From positions 18,748-82,747 of the forward strand of contig DEFK01000015.1 in assembly GCA_002350765.1 (NCBI GenBank): 64,000 bases of DNA, given 5' to 3'. Position 1 is the stretch's first letter. Each line of letters starts with the position of its first letter. The notes below the pieces were generated by a model. It did no database searches. It was not told the DNA's origin and saw only the letters and a program-made list of their open reading frames with translations. Source of the DNA: Ruminococcaceae bacterium UBA2854 (GTDB lineage Bacteria; Bacillota; Clostridia; Oscillospirales; Acutalibacteraceae). Shown here in pieces: positions 1-9,661 of the stretch. The position numbers were made by a program, and so were the translations under genes.

Positions 1-157
1 GGTTGTAAGAACTTCCGTGGAGGAAGCTATTCTCAACGACGAAAAAATAAATATTGACGCGCTCGAGGCGATTGCGTTCGACCCCTATACACACGGATAT
101 TATAAAGTCTGCGGCAGAGTCGGAGACGCGTTTAAGGATGGAGTGAAGCTAAAATGA
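1..157 (+). CDS. C-terminal end of a probable flavin reductase-like protein (partial)
   Basis: An open frame enters from the left edge (first full codon at base 2) and ends at TGA 155-157. The visible 51 residues include FDPYTHGYYKVCGRVGDAF followed by a basic tail. A motif of the GYYKVG..VGDAF.IGKKL kind closes many proteins of the flavin reductase/flavoredoxin (split-barrel FMN-binding) family, which is the basis of the call. The stop overlaps the start of the next gene as ATGA, so the two are translationally coupled. Only the tail is present, so the assignment is tentative. Confidence 0.5.
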   Translation, partial: VVRTSVEEAILNDEKINIDALEAIAFDPYTHGYYKVCGRVGDAFKDGVKLK

Positions 158-1140
158 AAACAGCAGAATTAAAAATGACGCAGGAATGGGATAAAACTTT
201 CCCGAAAAGCGAGAAGGTTAACCACAGCAAGGTAAGTTTTATAAACCGTTACGGCATTACCCTGACGGCGGATATGTATGTTCCGAAAAACGCCGAGGGC
301 AAGCTCCCCGCGATCGCGGTATGCGGGCCGTTCGGAGCGGTCAAGGAGCAGTGCTCGGGACTTTACGCGCAGACAATGGCGGAAAGAGGCTTTTTAACAA
401 TCGCGTTCGACCCGTCCTTTACAGGTGAAAGCGGCGGTCTCCCCCGCTATATGGCTTCTCCCGATATAAACACCGAGGATTTTCAGGCGGCGGTAGACTT
501 CCTCTCCAACTGCGATAAGGTCAACCCCGACCGTATCGGTATAATCGGCATCTGCGGCTGGGGCGGTATGGCGCTGAATGTTGCCGCGCTTGACACACGT
601 ATAAAGGCGACAGTCGCCTCAACGATGTACGATATGACGCGCGTAAACGCTAACGGCTATTTTGACAGCGAGGACAGCGAAGAAAAGCGCTACGAGAAAA
701 AGTCCGCGCTTAATAAGCTTCGTACCGAAGAATATGCAAAGGGCGAATACTCACGAGGCGGCGGTTGCGTAGAGCTTCCAGTACCCGATGATATGCCGTT
801 CTTCGTAAAGGACTACAGCGAATATTACAAGGACAGAGCATATCACGAGCGTTCGCTCAACTCAAACGAGGGTTGGAACAGTATCGGATGTATGTCTTTT
901 ATGAATCAGCCGATATTGAAGTACACTAACGAAATCCGCTCCTCTGTTCTCGTCATTCACGGCGACAAGGCGCACTCCTTCTACTTCGGCAAGGACGCCT
1001 ACGAAAATATGATAAAAGACAGCAAATACACCGATAATAAAGAATTAATGGTTATAGAGGGCGCTGTGCATACAGACTTGTACGACAACACAGACGTCAT
1101 TCCGTTTGATAAGATGGAAAGCTTCTTTAACGCAATGTAA
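154..1140 (+). CDS. alpha/beta hydrolase with Cys nucleophile (dienelactone-hydrolase-like)
   Basis: A 328-residue cytoplasmic protein with the alpha/beta-hydrolase layout. The strand-turn-helix nucleophile elbow is GICGWGG at residues 132-138, which puts Cys134 where most esterases have Ser, as in dienelactone hydrolase-type enzymes. The likely catalytic His306 lies in EGAVHTDLYD near the C-terminus, and DKAHSF precedes it. The start ATG overlaps the stop of the upstream reductase-like gene by 4 bp, suggesting an operon. No signal peptide is seen. Substrate cannot be told from sequence. Confidence 0.8.
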   Translation: MKTAELKMTQEWDKTFPKSEKVNHSKVSFINRYGITLTADMYVPKNAEGKLPAIAVCGPFGAVKEQCSGLYAQTMAERGFLTIAFDPSFTGESGGLPRYMASPDINTEDFQAAVDFLSNCDKVNPDRIGIIGICGWGGMALNVAALDTRIKATVASTMYDMTRVNANGYFDSEDSEEKRYEKKSALNKLRTEEYAKGEYSRGGGCVELPVPDDMPFFVKDYSEYYKDRAYHERSLNSNEGWNSIGCMSFMNQPILKYTNEIRSSVLVIHGDKAHSFYFGKDAYENMIKDSKYTDNKELMVIEGAVHTDLYDNTDVIPFDKMESFFNAM

Positions 1141-1173
1141 TTTACGTTCAAATCAAATACTAAATCAATATAG

Positions 1174-1214
1174 AAAAAAGTTCCGAATCCGCAAAACGAA
1201 TTCGGAACTTTTTA
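1174..1214. terminator. bidirectional intrinsic terminator
   Basis: The 9-bp stem GTTCCGAAT (1180-1188) / ATTCGGAAC (1200-1208) has an A-run before it and a T-run after it. It can end both the rightward hydrolase gene and the leftward kinase locus, which converge here. Confidence 0.9.
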
Positions 1215-1219
1215 TATTA

Positions 1220-1636
1220 TTAAGAGTTAAAAAGCTTGTCAAGAAGGCTGAGCATTTCGGGAATATCATACGGCTTCGCGAGATGACCGTTCATTCCCGC
1301 TTCAAGCGCGATTTTTCTATCCTCCTCAAAAGCGTTCGCGGTTACGGCGACAATCGGTATAGTTGCCTTTCGTTTATCGTCAAACCCTCGTATCGCCTTC
1401 GCCGCTTCGTACCCGTTCATAACGGGCATCTGGATATCCATCAGCACAGCGTCGTAGTATCCCTGCTCGGAATTCTTTACCATATTTACGGCAATCTCGC
1501 CGTTTTCGGCAAGCTCAATCTCGAAGCCCGCGCTTTTGAGAATAGAAACAGCTATAAGCTGGTTCGTCTTGTTATCCTCGACAACGAGCAGACGTTTACC
1601 CGAGAAATTATACTCGATTTCTTCCTTTTTAGACAA
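1220..1636 (-). CDS. response-regulator receiver domain; detached C-terminal end of the hybrid kinase
   Basis: A 138-residue receiver domain: VVEDN acidic pocket, phospho-acceptor Asp in [11 protein letters not shown], Thr in VAVTANAF and Lys in LAKPYDIP. It has no output domain. The only start in this open frame is a TTG (1634-1636) with no visible Shine-Dalgarno sequence. The frame is the same as that of the kinase gene just upstream: codons run on without a shift from the kinase's TAA (1676-1678) through [11 protein letters not shown] into this domain. It is therefore best read as the second receiver of that kinase, separated by a nonsense codon. Independent translation is possible but not supported by a ribosome site. 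Confidence 0.75.
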   Translation of the reverse strand: MSKKEEIEYNFSGKRLLVVEDNKTNQLIAVSILKSAGFEIELAENGEIAVNMVKNSEQGYYDAVLMDIQMPVMNGYEAAKAIRGFDDKRKATIPIVAVTANAFEEDRKIALEAGMNGHLAKPYDIPEMLSLLDKLFNS

Positions 1637-1675
1637 AGACTGCGAGCTGTTGTCGAAATTAGACGAAAGAGCTTT

Positions 1676-4495
1676 TTAGAGCTCGGATATAAACAGCGGC
1701 TTGGAACAGAACGCGTTAACGCCCGCATTACGCGCTTCCGTTTCTATATCGCTCCAATCATAGGCGGAAACGATTATAACGGGTTCGCTCTTTCCTACTG
1801 TCTCACGAATTCGGCGGGTGGTATTTATTCCGTCCGTATTCGGCAGAAGAAGGTCTATAATATACGCGTCGAATTTATCTCCGCTGTCAAGCGCTTCTCT
1901 CGCCCGCTCAACGGCTTCGTCACCGATATGCTTATACTCGGGAATCATTCCGATATCGCTTAGCATATCACAAATCGATTCGCAGCTATCGCGGTTTTCG
2001 TCAACAACAAGGACTTTCTTTCCCCGAAGCTCGGCGGGATGTTCCTTTTTCAAACACTTCTTACTTATTCTACACGGAATATCAACAACGAACTCGGAGC
2101 CCTCTCCCCTTTTCGAGCTCACGGTTATTGTACCGCCCAGCATATCAACTATGTTTTTAGTAATCGCCATACCCAAGCCCGTACCCTGGATATCGCTCAC
2201 CACGCCTGTTTGTTCACGCGAAAAGGCTTCGAAGATATGCTCCTGGAACTCTTCGCTCATTCCGATTCCCGTATCCTTTATACGGAACTCGTAGCTTGTA
2301 CCGCCGTCGTCATTCTGCGGAACCTCAATTACCGTGGAGCTGATTGTACCGCCCTCGGGAGTGAATTTAACGGCGTTCGTCAGGATATTAAGCAACACCT
2401 GGTTAAGCCGTAGCCTGTCGGAAATAATATCCTCGTGAACGATGTGCCTGGTATCAATAAAGAACTGAAGCTTCTGCGATTTTATGTTAGACTGGATAAT
2501 AGTCCAGATTTCGTGGAGCAAATCGGGAAGGTGTACGTCGCCCTTCACTATCCGCATTTTTCCGCTCTCGATTCTGCTCATATCGAGCACATCATTTATC
2601 AGAGAAAGCAGATGGTGGCTTGAAACCGTTATTTTTTCAAGGTAATCCTGTACAAGAATTCTATCGTCTATATTTCTTTCCGCCATAGCGGTAAAGCCGA
2701 CTATCGCGTTCATAGGTGTCCGTATATCGTGGGACATACTGTTTAAGAATCTGGTTTTCGCTTTACTCGCGTGCTCAGCGGTATCGAGCGCCTGCGAAAG
2801 CGCCTCCTTACTCCGCGCGAGCTCGGCGTTCTTTTCCTCGAGAGCAATCGCGGCGGCTCCCGTTACGGCAATCTGTTTCTTTTTACGCATAGAATCGCGT
2901 ACAAGGAAGAATATAATCAGCGCCGTCACGGAGGTTATAAACACGATAACAAGCAGAATATTATCGCTCAACGCGTCAACCAGACCGTAGGTATATAAAT
3001 CCGCCGAATATTTATACTCGAGATTCTGCGAATACTCCGTACCTATCATACTTAGTCCGCGGTTAATAAGCTTTAGCAAGCCCTCGTTTCCGATTTCTAC
3101 ACCAAAGCTTCGATCTTCAACATGGGTAGACTGGCGTGTAGACAAGCTTTTGTACTCAATATTTTTAAGAAGATCGGTAGCGCGAAGTCCGCCGAGAGCG
3201 GTATAGTTTACTTTTTCCGACACAACCGCGTCGAGACATTCTTCTATCGAGTTATAAAAAATTATCTTAGCGTCGGGGTAATAGCTCTTTACAAAGTAGA
3301 ACTGCATTTTGTTGTTTTTATTTACCGAAAAGGTTTTAGCGGCGTCGGGGTTATACTCCCCCTTATATACAATCTCGGTAGTAGAGGAAATAACGGGGCT
3401 CGACTGGTACAATCCGTTTTCCTCGAGATAATATAAACCTCCACCGACGGGAAAAGCCAGGTCTATTTCTCCCGAGCTCATATCATCTATCATATCATCA
3501 TAATTATCATACCCGCGGTAGTTAACCTCTACTTTCGAAGCGCCTACTTTATCTAGAATCATAGGCACCATATCCTTAACCAAGCCGTTAGCGTTACCGT
3601 CCTTATCGGTATCGCTCATCGGCAGGAATTTATTAAGATATCCGACATAAATACTGTTGTGCTTCTTTATCCAGTCCTTTTCCGCCTTGGAGAACGCGTG
3701 GCTGCTTACGCTAAGGGAATAGTACTTTGAACGCAAAGTATTAATATAGTTAGGTTCCTCGGCGGAGAGCATAAGCTGAGCCGTGTTGAGCTCATCAAGC
3801 AGGTCTTTACGCTTTTTGCTTACGCATAAGTAATAGTCCGACGAACCGAATGAACAGATTATTTCGGCGTTCTGTCTGCCGTAGGCTCCGTCGCCCTCGG
3901 CGGCGAGCACATCCATTTCCTTATTATCAAAAGCGGCGAATAGGGTTTTGTAATCGTCGAACGCCACAACCTCGGCGTCGGCGTTATGCTCTTTCAGATA
4001 ATTCTTCAGCACTCCGACCATCGCGCTGTTGAGCACGGCGATTTTTTTGCCGTTCAGCGTTTTAGGATCGGCGGTTACGGATGAGTCAGATTTATGCTTT
4101 AAAAGGATATAATTCTCCCTGCCCATAGGTTTTTCGGGATAGCCGATTAAATTCTTTCGCTCGTCCTTATAGGCAAGTCCCGCTAAAAGATCTATTTCGC
4201 CGTCGAGCAGCTTCTGATACATATCGCTGAAATCACCGTAAACATATTCGTATCTCCAGCCTGTGTATTCGGAAAGCTTCAGGTAGTATTCATACGCGTA
4301 GCCTTTTCTTACGGTATTCTCACTGGCGCCCTCCTGGAACACCTCGTTTTCATAGTAGCCGACCTTAACCTTTTTAGGTTGTTTTTGAACGCCTGTCGCG
4401 GATACCTGAAAAACGCAGAGAACCGTCATAACAATCAGAATTATTGCCGCCGTAACAACGCTTTTACGGCTCTTTTTATTATTTCGGTAAAACAT
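1676..4495 (-). CDS. hybrid sensor histidine kinase: two SBP_bac_3-like sensor domains, TM, HisKA, HATPase, receiver
   Basis: A 939-residue membrane kinase. Order: N-terminal signal anchor (residues about 13-33); two periplasmic-binding-protein-type domains (about 45-260 and 275-490; KVGYYENEVFQEG and IYVGYLNKFLPM open them); TM segment about 505-530; coiled coil; HisKA with SMSHDIRTPMNAIVGF; HATPase_c with the TGIGMS and GTGLGMAITKNIV nucleotide boxes; receiver from about 825 with IIDLLLPNTDG. Related architectures go on to a second receiver, and here that receiver sits in the same frame beyond the TAA at 1676-1678. Probable ligand: an amino acid or similar small solute, inferred only from the sensor fold. 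The full phosphorelay may be broken by the stop. Confidence 0.9.
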   Translation of the reverse strand: MFYRNNKKSRKSVVTAAIILIVMTVLCVFQVSATGVQKQPKKVKVGYYENEVFQEGASENTVRKGYAYEYYLKLSEYTGWRYEYVYGDFSDMYQKLLDGEIDLLAGLAYKDERKNLIGYPEKPMGRENYILLKHKSDSSVTADPKTLNGKKIAVLNSAMVGVLKNYLKEHNADAEVVAFDDYKTLFAAFDNKEMDVLAAEGDGAYGRQNAEIICSFGSSDYYLCVSKKRKDLLDELNTAQLMLSAEEPNYINTLRSKYYSLSVSSHAFSKAEKDWIKKHNSIYVGYLNKFLPMSDTDKDGNANGLVKDMVPMILDKVGASKVEVNYRGYDNYDDMIDDMSSGEIDLAFPVGGGLYYLEENGLYQSSPVISSTTEIVYKGEYNPDAAKTFSVNKNNKMQFYFVKSYYPDAKIIFYNSIEECLDAVVSEKVNYTALGGLRATDLLKNIEYKSLSTRQSTHVEDRSFGVEIGNEGLLKLINRGLSMIGTEYSQNLEYKYSADLYTYGLVDALSDNILLVIVFITSVTALIIFFLVRDSMRKKKQIAVTGAAAIALEEKNAELARSKEALSQALDTAEHASKAKTRFLNSMSHDIRTPMNAIVGFTAMAERNIDDRILVQDYLEKITVSSHHLLSLINDVLDMSRIESGKMRIVKGDVHLPDLLHEIWTIIQSNIKSQKLQFFIDTRHIVHEDIISDRLRLNQVLLNILTNAVKFTPEGGTISSTVIEVPQNDDGGTSYEFRIKDTGIGMSEEFQEHIFEAFSREQTGVVSDIQGTGLGMAITKNIVDMLGGTITVSSKRGEGSEFVVDIPCRISKKCLKKEHPAELRGKKVLVVDENRDSCESICDMLSDIGMIPEYKHIGDEAVERAREALDSGDKFDAYIIDLLLPNTDGINTTRRIRETVGKSEPVIIVSAYDWSDIETEARNAGVNAFCSKPLFISEL

Positions 4496-4558
4496 TTTTA
4501 TTCTCCTTTCGTTGGAGATTGTTTATCCGTAAAGCCAAAATAAACATAACATATCACT

Positions 4559-4587
4559 ATTATAATACATTCTTACAATAAAAACAA
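4559..4587 (-). promoter_or_regulatory. promoter of the hybrid kinase gene
   Basis: On the minus strand, TTGTTT (4582-4587), 17-bp spacer, TATAAT (4559-4564), about 65 bp before the kinase start. Confidence 0.6.
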
Positions 4588-4652
4588 CAAAATTCAACAT
4601 TTACTTAATATTTTATTGTTATTTTTTACTATTTTACCGCGTAAATAAATGA

Positions 4653-4678
4653 CGGAAGCCGATTTTACTCAGCTTCCG
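4653..4678 (-). terminator. probable terminator after trpA
   Basis: A 7-bp stem CGGAAGC/GCTTCCG flanks a 12-nt loop. It lies some 35 bp beyond the trpA stop and is followed on the minus strand by an AT-rich but interrupted T stretch. A reasonable end for the trp transcript; strength uncertain. Confidence 0.5.
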
Positions 4679-4713
4679 CCTATAATCCATATATAAATGT
4701 TTAGTAACGCTTA

Positions 4714-5481
4714 TCAAAGCGCGTCCTTCATCTTTTTTACATACGCTCCGACATACTCGGGAGCGTCCTTACCGTACTCGGCGAGGAGCTTTATAATCGC
4801 CGAACCGACAATAGCGCCGTCGCTAAGGTCCGCCATTTTTTTCGCCTGTTCGGGAGTTGATATACCGAAGCCTATCGCGCAGGGAATGTCTGTATTTTCA
4901 CGGATTATGCTGACTATAGATTTTAAATCCGTGTTTATTTCATTTCTCGTTCCCGTTACGCCGAGGCTCGACACGAGGTAAATAAACCCCTCGGCTTCTT
5001 TCGCTATCATACCGATTCGGTTTTCCGAGGTAGGCGCGATAAGAGATATTAAGTCAACGCCGTATTTACGGCATATCGGCAGAAACTCGTCCTTCTCCTC
5101 ATACGGGATATCGGGAATAATCAAGCCATCGATTCCGATTTCCGCGCAGGTCGAAATAAACTTTTCGGAACCGTATGAGAACACCACGTTCGCGTAGGTC
5201 ATAAATACCATCGGCACTTCTACGTCAGTTCTGAGCTCACGCACTAAATCGAACACCTTATCGGTCTTAACCCCTCCGTTTAAGGCGCGGATATTAGCCG
5301 CCTGAATAACAGGTCCCTCGGCGGTAGGATCGGAAAACGGTATACCGAGCTCTATAAGGTCGGCGCCGTTTTTTACAGCGGCTCTTACCACGGCGGCTGT
5401 TGTTTCCAGATCGGGATCGCCGCAGGTTATAAACGGAATAAACGCCTTTCCGTTTATAAAGGCTTTCCTTATATTACTCAT
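4714..5481 (-). CDS. trpA: tryptophan synthase alpha subunit
   Basis: Cleaves indole-3-glycerol phosphate to indole and glyceraldehyde-3-phosphate, handing indole to TrpB. I start at the ATG preceded by GGGGAGG (5490 region), giving 255 residues; the frame is open further upstream but has no better site. Catalytic Glu44 lies in [11 protein letters not shown]. The second catalytic position (Asp60 in Salmonella TrpA, motif DPLADGP) reads DPTAEGP, so it is Glu55 here. Phosphate-binding glycines appear in GFGIS and GAIVGSAI. The start overlaps the trpB stop by 8 bp. Last gene of the operon. Confidence 0.96.
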   Translation of the reverse strand: MSNIRKAFINGKAFIPFITCGDPDLETTAAVVRAAVKNGADLIELGIPFSDPTAEGPVIQAANIRALNGGVKTDKVFDLVRELRTDVEVPMVFMTYANVVFSYGSEKFISTCAEIGIDGLIIPDIPYEEKDEFLPICRKYGVDLISLIAPTSENRIGMIAKEAEGFIYLVSSLGVTGTRNEINTDLKSIVSIIRENTDIPCAIGFGISTPEQAKKMADLSDGAIVGSAIIKLLAEYGKDAPEYVGAYVKKMKDAL

Positions 5482-6664
5482 AAATATCCTCCCCTCTGTA
5501 GCGCGCAATAGCCGCGACGTCCTTATCGCCTCTGCCCGAAACCGTTACCACGATTATCTTGTCCTTATCCATTTCGGGAGCTATTTTCATAGCGTACGCT
5601 AAAGCGTGCGAGGATTCTATCGCGGGGATTATTCCCTCGGTTTTCGAGAGATACTCGAAGGCGTTAACCGCTTCTTCGTCCGTTATCGCGACATATTCTC
5701 CCCTGCCTATATCGTGCAGATAAGCGTGCTCGGGCCCTACTCCCGGATAATCAAGTCCCGCGGAAATTGAATAAACGGGCGCGATCTGACCGTCCTCATC
5801 CTGGCAGAAATATGATTTCATACCGTGGAAAATCCCGAGCCTGCCCGTTGATATTGTCGCGGCGGTCTCGAATGTATCAATTCCTCTTCCCGCCGCCTCA
5901 CAGCCGATAAGACGTACGTCTTTGTCCTCTATAAAATGATAGAAGCTTCCGATAGCGTTCGAGCCGCCGCCGACGCAGGCAATCACCGCGTCGGGAAGCC
6001 GTCCCTCTTTTTCGAGTACCTGCTCCTTAGTTTCTTTGGAAATTACTGCCTGGAAATCACGTACAATAGTCGGGAAAGGATGAGGTCCCATTACCGACCC
6101 TAGGCAGTAGTGAGTATCGGAAATCCGCGTCGTCCACTCGCGCATAGCTTCGCTGACGGCGTCTTTAAGAGTTTTTGTACCGCTCTTTACGGGAACGACC
6201 TCAGCGCCGAGCAAACGCATACGATATACGTTAAGCGCCTGGCGGATCGTATCCTCCTCGCCCATAAATACCACGCACTCCATCCCCATAAGGGCGGCGG
6301 CTGTTGCCGTAGCTACTCCGTGCTGTCCCGCGCCTGTCTCAGCGATAAGGCGGGTTTTACCCATCTTCTTCGCGAGTAAAGCCTGACCGAGCACGTTGTT
6401 GATTTTATGCGCGCCCGTATGATTTAAGTCCTCGCGCTTTAAGTATATCTTCGCTCCGCCTAAGTCCTTAGTCATTTTTTCGGCGTAGTAAAGGCGCGAC
6501 GGTCTGCCCGCGTAATTATTGAACAGTTCGCTTAACTCTCGGTTGAACTCAGGGTCGTTTTTATAGTAATTATAAGCTTGCTCCAACTCGTTAACGGCGT
6601 TCATCAGCGTTTCGGGAATATACTGTCCGCCGTGAACTCCGAAGCGTCCTTCCGTATTACTCAT
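5474..6664 (-). CDS. trpB: tryptophan synthase beta subunit
   Basis: PLP enzyme that condenses indole with serine to form tryptophan, as an alpha2beta2 complex with TrpA. 396 residues, normal length. Lys87 in [10 protein letters not shown] is the Schiff-base lysine; GGGSNAIG is the PLP phosphate loop; the N-terminal [13 protein letters not shown] is typical of the family. The start overlaps the trpF stop by 8 bp and the stop overlaps trpA, so translation is coupled along the operon. Confidence 0.98.
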   Translation of the reverse strand: MSNTEGRFGVHGGQYIPETLMNAVNELEQAYNYYKNDPEFNRELSELFNNYAGRPSRLYYAEKMTKDLGGAKIYLKREDLNHTGAHKINNVLGQALLAKKMGKTRLIAETGAGQHGVATATAAALMGMECVVFMGEEDTIRQALNVYRMRLLGAEVVPVKSGTKTLKDAVSEAMREWTTRISDTHYCLGSVMGPHPFPTIVRDFQAVISKETKEQVLEKEGRLPDAVIACVGGGSNAIGSFYHFIEDKDVRLIGCEAAGRGIDTFETAATISTGRLGIFHGMKSYFCQDEDGQIAPVYSISAGLDYPGVGPEHAYLHDIGRGEYVAITDEEAVNAFEYLSKTEGIIPAIESSHALAYAMKIAPEMDKDKIIVVTVSGRGDKDVAAIARYRGEDIYE

Positions 6665-7268
6665 TTTTATCTTCCTTTCTGACAGCGTTTACAAACGCGG
6701 TCATTTTATCCAAATCCTTTTTTTCGTCCGTTTCTATACCCGAGCTGACATCAACAGCGAACGGACGAAGGCTTTTTACCGCAATAGATATGTTTTCCGT
6801 ATCTAGTCCGCCCGCTAAGAAATAAGGACGGTTTATACTCTTAATAAGCTCCCAGTTAAAACGCTGACCGCTTCCCTTTCCGCTGTCGAGCAGAACATAG
6901 TCAGCCGCGCTGTTACACGCTTCGGCTATATCATCACCGCTTTTAATCTGAAACGCTTTAATAACAGGCGTATTTATAAGCTTTTTCAGCTTTTCTATAT
7001 AGCTGTTATCCTCGTTTCCGTGGAGCTGGGCGATATCTATAGTCTTGTTTCTAAGCAAATTCGCGACCTTATTTATATCCTCGTCAACAAACACTCCGAC
7101 CGCTTTAATCTCGGGATTCAAAAGCTTTTTCAGCTCGGCGGCTTTTTCGGGAGAAACGTACCGTTTGCTTTTTTCCGCGAATACAAAGCCGATATATTCG
7201 GGCTCAAGACGGTTTACGGCTTCGATATCCTCAGCGCGCGTAAGCCCGCATAGCTTAACCCTCGTCAT
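6657..7268 (-). CDS. trpF: phosphoribosylanthranilate isomerase
   Basis: Catalyses the Amadori rearrangement of phosphoribosylanthranilate (third pathway step). 203 residues, single (beta/alpha)8 barrel. Catalytic Cys is in VKLCGLTR at the N-terminus and the catalytic Asp is in [10 protein letters not shown] near the C-terminus; [11 protein letters not shown] and QLHGNE are family motifs. It overlaps trpC by 4 bp (ATGA) and trpB by 8 bp. It is a separate gene, not fused to trpC as in enterobacteria. Confidence 0.97.
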   Translation of the reverse strand: MTRVKLCGLTRAEDIEAVNRLEPEYIGFVFAEKSKRYVSPEKAAELKKLLNPEIKAVGVFVDEDINKVANLLRNKTIDIAQLHGNEDNSYIEKLKKLINTPVIKAFQIKSGDDIAEACNSAADYVLLDSGKGSGQRFNWELIKSINRPYFLAGGLDTENISIAVKSLRPFAVDVSSGIETDEKKDLDKMTAFVNAVRKEDKNE

Positions 7269-8047
7269 ATTACGCCTCTAAGCTCGTTGAGCTTTTGCTC
7301 TTTATCAGGAGCTTTCATCAGCGTTTCGCCGATAAGCACAGCGTCAGCTCCTATTTCACGAATCGCCTTTACATCCTCCGCGGTTTTAACCCCGCTCTCG
7401 GATACGAATATTATATCACAAGGTATTAAATTTCTCAATCGTTTACTGTTTTCTGTATCTACGGAAAAATCTTTAAGGTTGCGGTTGTTTACGCCGATAA
7501 TACGCGCGCCCGCTTCTAAAGCTGTCTTTACTTCCTGTTCATCATGCGCTTCAACCAGCGCGGATAAACCGAGTTCGTCGCAGATATTTATATAATCTTT
7601 CAGCTGGTTATCGGAAAGTATAGCTACAATAAGAAGTACCGCCGACGCGCCGAGAACTTTCGCCTCGTAAATCATATACTCATCTACGGTAAAATCCTTT
7701 CTGATACAGGGAATTTTAACGTTTTCGGCTATTTCTTTAAGATAGTCGTTATTCCCGAGAAACCACTTAGGTTCAGTCAGCACGGATATACAATCAGCGC
7801 CCGCTTTTTCGTATTCCTTAGCTATCTCGAGATAAGGAAAATCAGCGGCGATAAGTCCTTTAGACGGAGAGGCTTTTTTACACTCGCAGATAAACGAAAG
7901 CTCGTCTTTTTTAAGCGCTTTTTCAAACGCGAAATCGCCTTTAGGGAGAGCGTACGCTTTATCTTTTATTTCTTCTAAAGAAATATCTTTCTTCGCCGAT
8001 TCTACTCTTTCCCGAGCGTAGTCGGCGAGTTTATCTAAAATAGTCAT
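7265..8047 (-). CDS. trpC: indole-3-glycerol phosphate synthase
   Basis: Closes the indole ring of carboxyphenylamino-deoxyribulose phosphate. I start at ATG 8045-8047 (260 residues, the usual family length), which has GAGG five bases upstream; a TTG-initiated extension to 8074 would overlap trpD and lacks a site. Motifs: FICECKKASPSKG (substrate Lys), LTEPKWFLG, IRKDF, GVNNRNL, SESGV. Spaced 7 bp from trpD and overlapping trpF by 4 bp. Confidence 0.96.
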   Translation of the reverse strand: MTILDKLADYARERVESAKKDISLEEIKDKAYALPKGDFAFEKALKKDELSFICECKKASPSKGLIAADFPYLEIAKEYEKAGADCISVLTEPKWFLGNNDYLKEIAENVKIPCIRKDFTVDEYMIYEAKVLGASAVLLIVAILSDNQLKDYINICDELGLSALVEAHDEQEVKTALEAGARIIGVNNRNLKDFSVDTENSKRLRNLIPCDIIFVSESGVKTAEDVKAIREIGADAVLIGETLMKAPDKEQKLNELRGVI

Positions 8048-8054
8048 AATTACC

Positions 8055-9071
8055 TCACGCGTTGCTGACTTCAATCAGCTTTTCAAGAGTTGTATACGCG
8101 TTTCCGTTATCAATAAGCTGTGACGCTAAACCAATACCGTTTTTCACACTGTCGGCTTTTCCGCCGATATAAAGCGCCGCGCCCGCGTTAAGCAGAGTAG
8201 CGTTACGCTGATGGCCCTGTTTGCCCGAGAGGATATCGCGGGTAATCTGCGCGTTTTCGTCTGGATTACCGCCCTTTAGCTCCGCCTTACTACAGCGTTC
8301 GAAGCCGAAGTCCTCGGGCTTAATAACATAGGTTTTATACCAGCCGTTCTGGATTTCGCAAACTTTAGTCGGCGCGCTTAAAGAGATTTCGTCCAGCTTA
8401 TCCGTACCGTAAACTACCATACCGCGCTTTACGCCGAGATTTATAAGAACCCTGGCGAGCGGCTCGACGAGGTACTCGTCATATACGCCGAGAAGCTGCA
8501 TTGACGGCGAAGCGGGATTTGTAAGCGGGCCTAGAATATTGAACACGGTTCTAAAGCCGAGCTCGCGTCGGATAGGACCGACATATTTCATAGAGCTGTG
8601 GTACTGCTGAGCGAAGAAAAAGCACATACCTACCTTGTCGAGAAGCTCAATACATTTCTCGGGACTCTGGTTAATATTTACGCCGAGAGCCTCAAGACAG
8701 TCCGCTGTACCGCTGCTTGACGATGCCGCGCGGTTTCCGTGCTTAGCGACCTTCATTCCGCCCGAAGCGGCGATAATAGCCGATGTGGTGGAAATATTAA
8801 AGCTGTGGGCGTTATCTCCTCCTGTGCCGACAATTTCGAATACATCCATATTCGTATCAACCTTGGTAGCGTGGTCGCGCATAGCCGCCGCGCAACCTGC
8901 TATCTCGTTTGTCGTTTCAGCTTTAGCGCTTTTGGTGGACAATGACGCGAGAAACGCCGCGTTCTGTGTCGGAGTTGTTTCTCCGCTCATTATCTCATTC
9001 ATAACCTCATACGCTTCGTTATAGGTTAAATCCTCTTTACTTACAATTTTAACAATAGCTTCCTTAATCAT
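8055..9071 (-). CDS. trpD: anthranilate phosphoribosyltransferase
   Basis: Transfers the phosphoribosyl group from PRPP to anthranilate. 338 residues. GTGGD (PRPP-binding) with NISTTSAI following, [12 protein letters not shown], and the DE metal pair in KLDEIS are all present. Preceded by AAGGAA. It is a stand-alone trpD, with the glutamine amidotransferase encoded separately just upstream (14-bp gap). Confidence 0.97.
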   Translation of the reverse strand: MIKEAIVKIVSKEDLTYNEAYEVMNEIMSGETTPTQNAAFLASLSTKSAKAETTNEIAGCAAAMRDHATKVDTNMDVFEIVGTGGDNAHSFNISTTSAIIAASGGMKVAKHGNRAASSSSGTADCLEALGVNINQSPEKCIELLDKVGMCFFFAQQYHSSMKYVGPIRRELGFRTVFNILGPLTNPASPSMQLLGVYDEYLVEPLARVLINLGVKRGMVVYGTDKLDEISLSAPTKVCEIQNGWYKTYVIKPEDFGFERCSKAELKGGNPDENAQITRDILSGKQGHQRNATLLNAGAALYIGGKADSVKNGIGLASQLIDNGNAYTTLEKLIEVSNA

Positions 9072-9085
9072 AATACAACTTCCTT

Positions 9086-9661
9086 TTATACAGATTTATT
9101 ATTAATAAAATTATTTAACATTGTTTTTCCGTCGGGAGTCATTATCGACTCGGGATGGAATTGTACGCCGAACACGGGGTACTCTTTATGCTGTACCGCC
9201 ATTATCTCGCCGTCGTCGGTAACGGCTGTAACCGCTAAGCAGTCAGGCACGGTAGTATCATCCGCCGCGAGGGAATGATATCTTGCTACTTTAGCGTACT
9301 CGGGGCAATTCTTAAACAGCAGGCAGTTCTTATCGAACTTTACTTTACTCTGTTTACCGTGCATAAGCTGTTTCGCGTAAGTGACCTCTGCACCATACGC
9401 CGCGCATATCGCCTGATGTCCCAGACATACGCCCAGAATCGGTATTTCAACTCCGAGCTTTTTAACCGCTTCGATTATCACTCCCGCATTCTCAGGTCTT
9501 CCGGGACCAGGTGAAAGAATTATCCTGTCAGGGTTAAGCTCTCTTATCTCGTCAACGCTGAGCTCGTCGTTGCGGATAACCTTAATATCGGGATTTATTT
9601 CTCCGATATACTGGTAGAGGTTATACGAAAAGCTGTCGTAGTTATCAATCAACAGAATCAT
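9086..9661 (-). CDS. trpG: anthranilate synthase component II (glutamine amidotransferase)
   Basis: Class I glutamine amidotransferase that supplies ammonia to TrpE. 191 residues. Catalytic Cys in GVCLGHQAI, oxyanion loop [12 protein letters not shown], and His-Glu in [12 protein letters not shown]. Family members may also serve PabB; location next to trpE and within trpEGDCFBA argues for tryptophan. Its start overlaps the trpE stop by 4 bp (ATGA). Confidence 0.95.
   Translation of the reverse strand: MILLIDNYDSFSYNLYQYIGEINPDIKVIRNDELSVDEIRELNPDRIILSPGPGRPENAGVIIEAVKKLGVEIPILGVCLGHQAICAAYGAEVTYAKQLMHGKQSKVKFDKNCLLFKNCPEYAKVARYHSLAADDTTVPDCLAVTAVTDDGEIMAVQHKEYPVFGVQFHPESIMTPDGKTMLNNFINNKSV

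Noticed and set aside
1106..1963. Plus-strand open frame of 285 codons
   Set aside because: Antisense to the receiver and kinase, starts inside the hydrolase gene, spans the terminator at 1174-1214 and has a low-complexity Arg-rich translation; a shadow.
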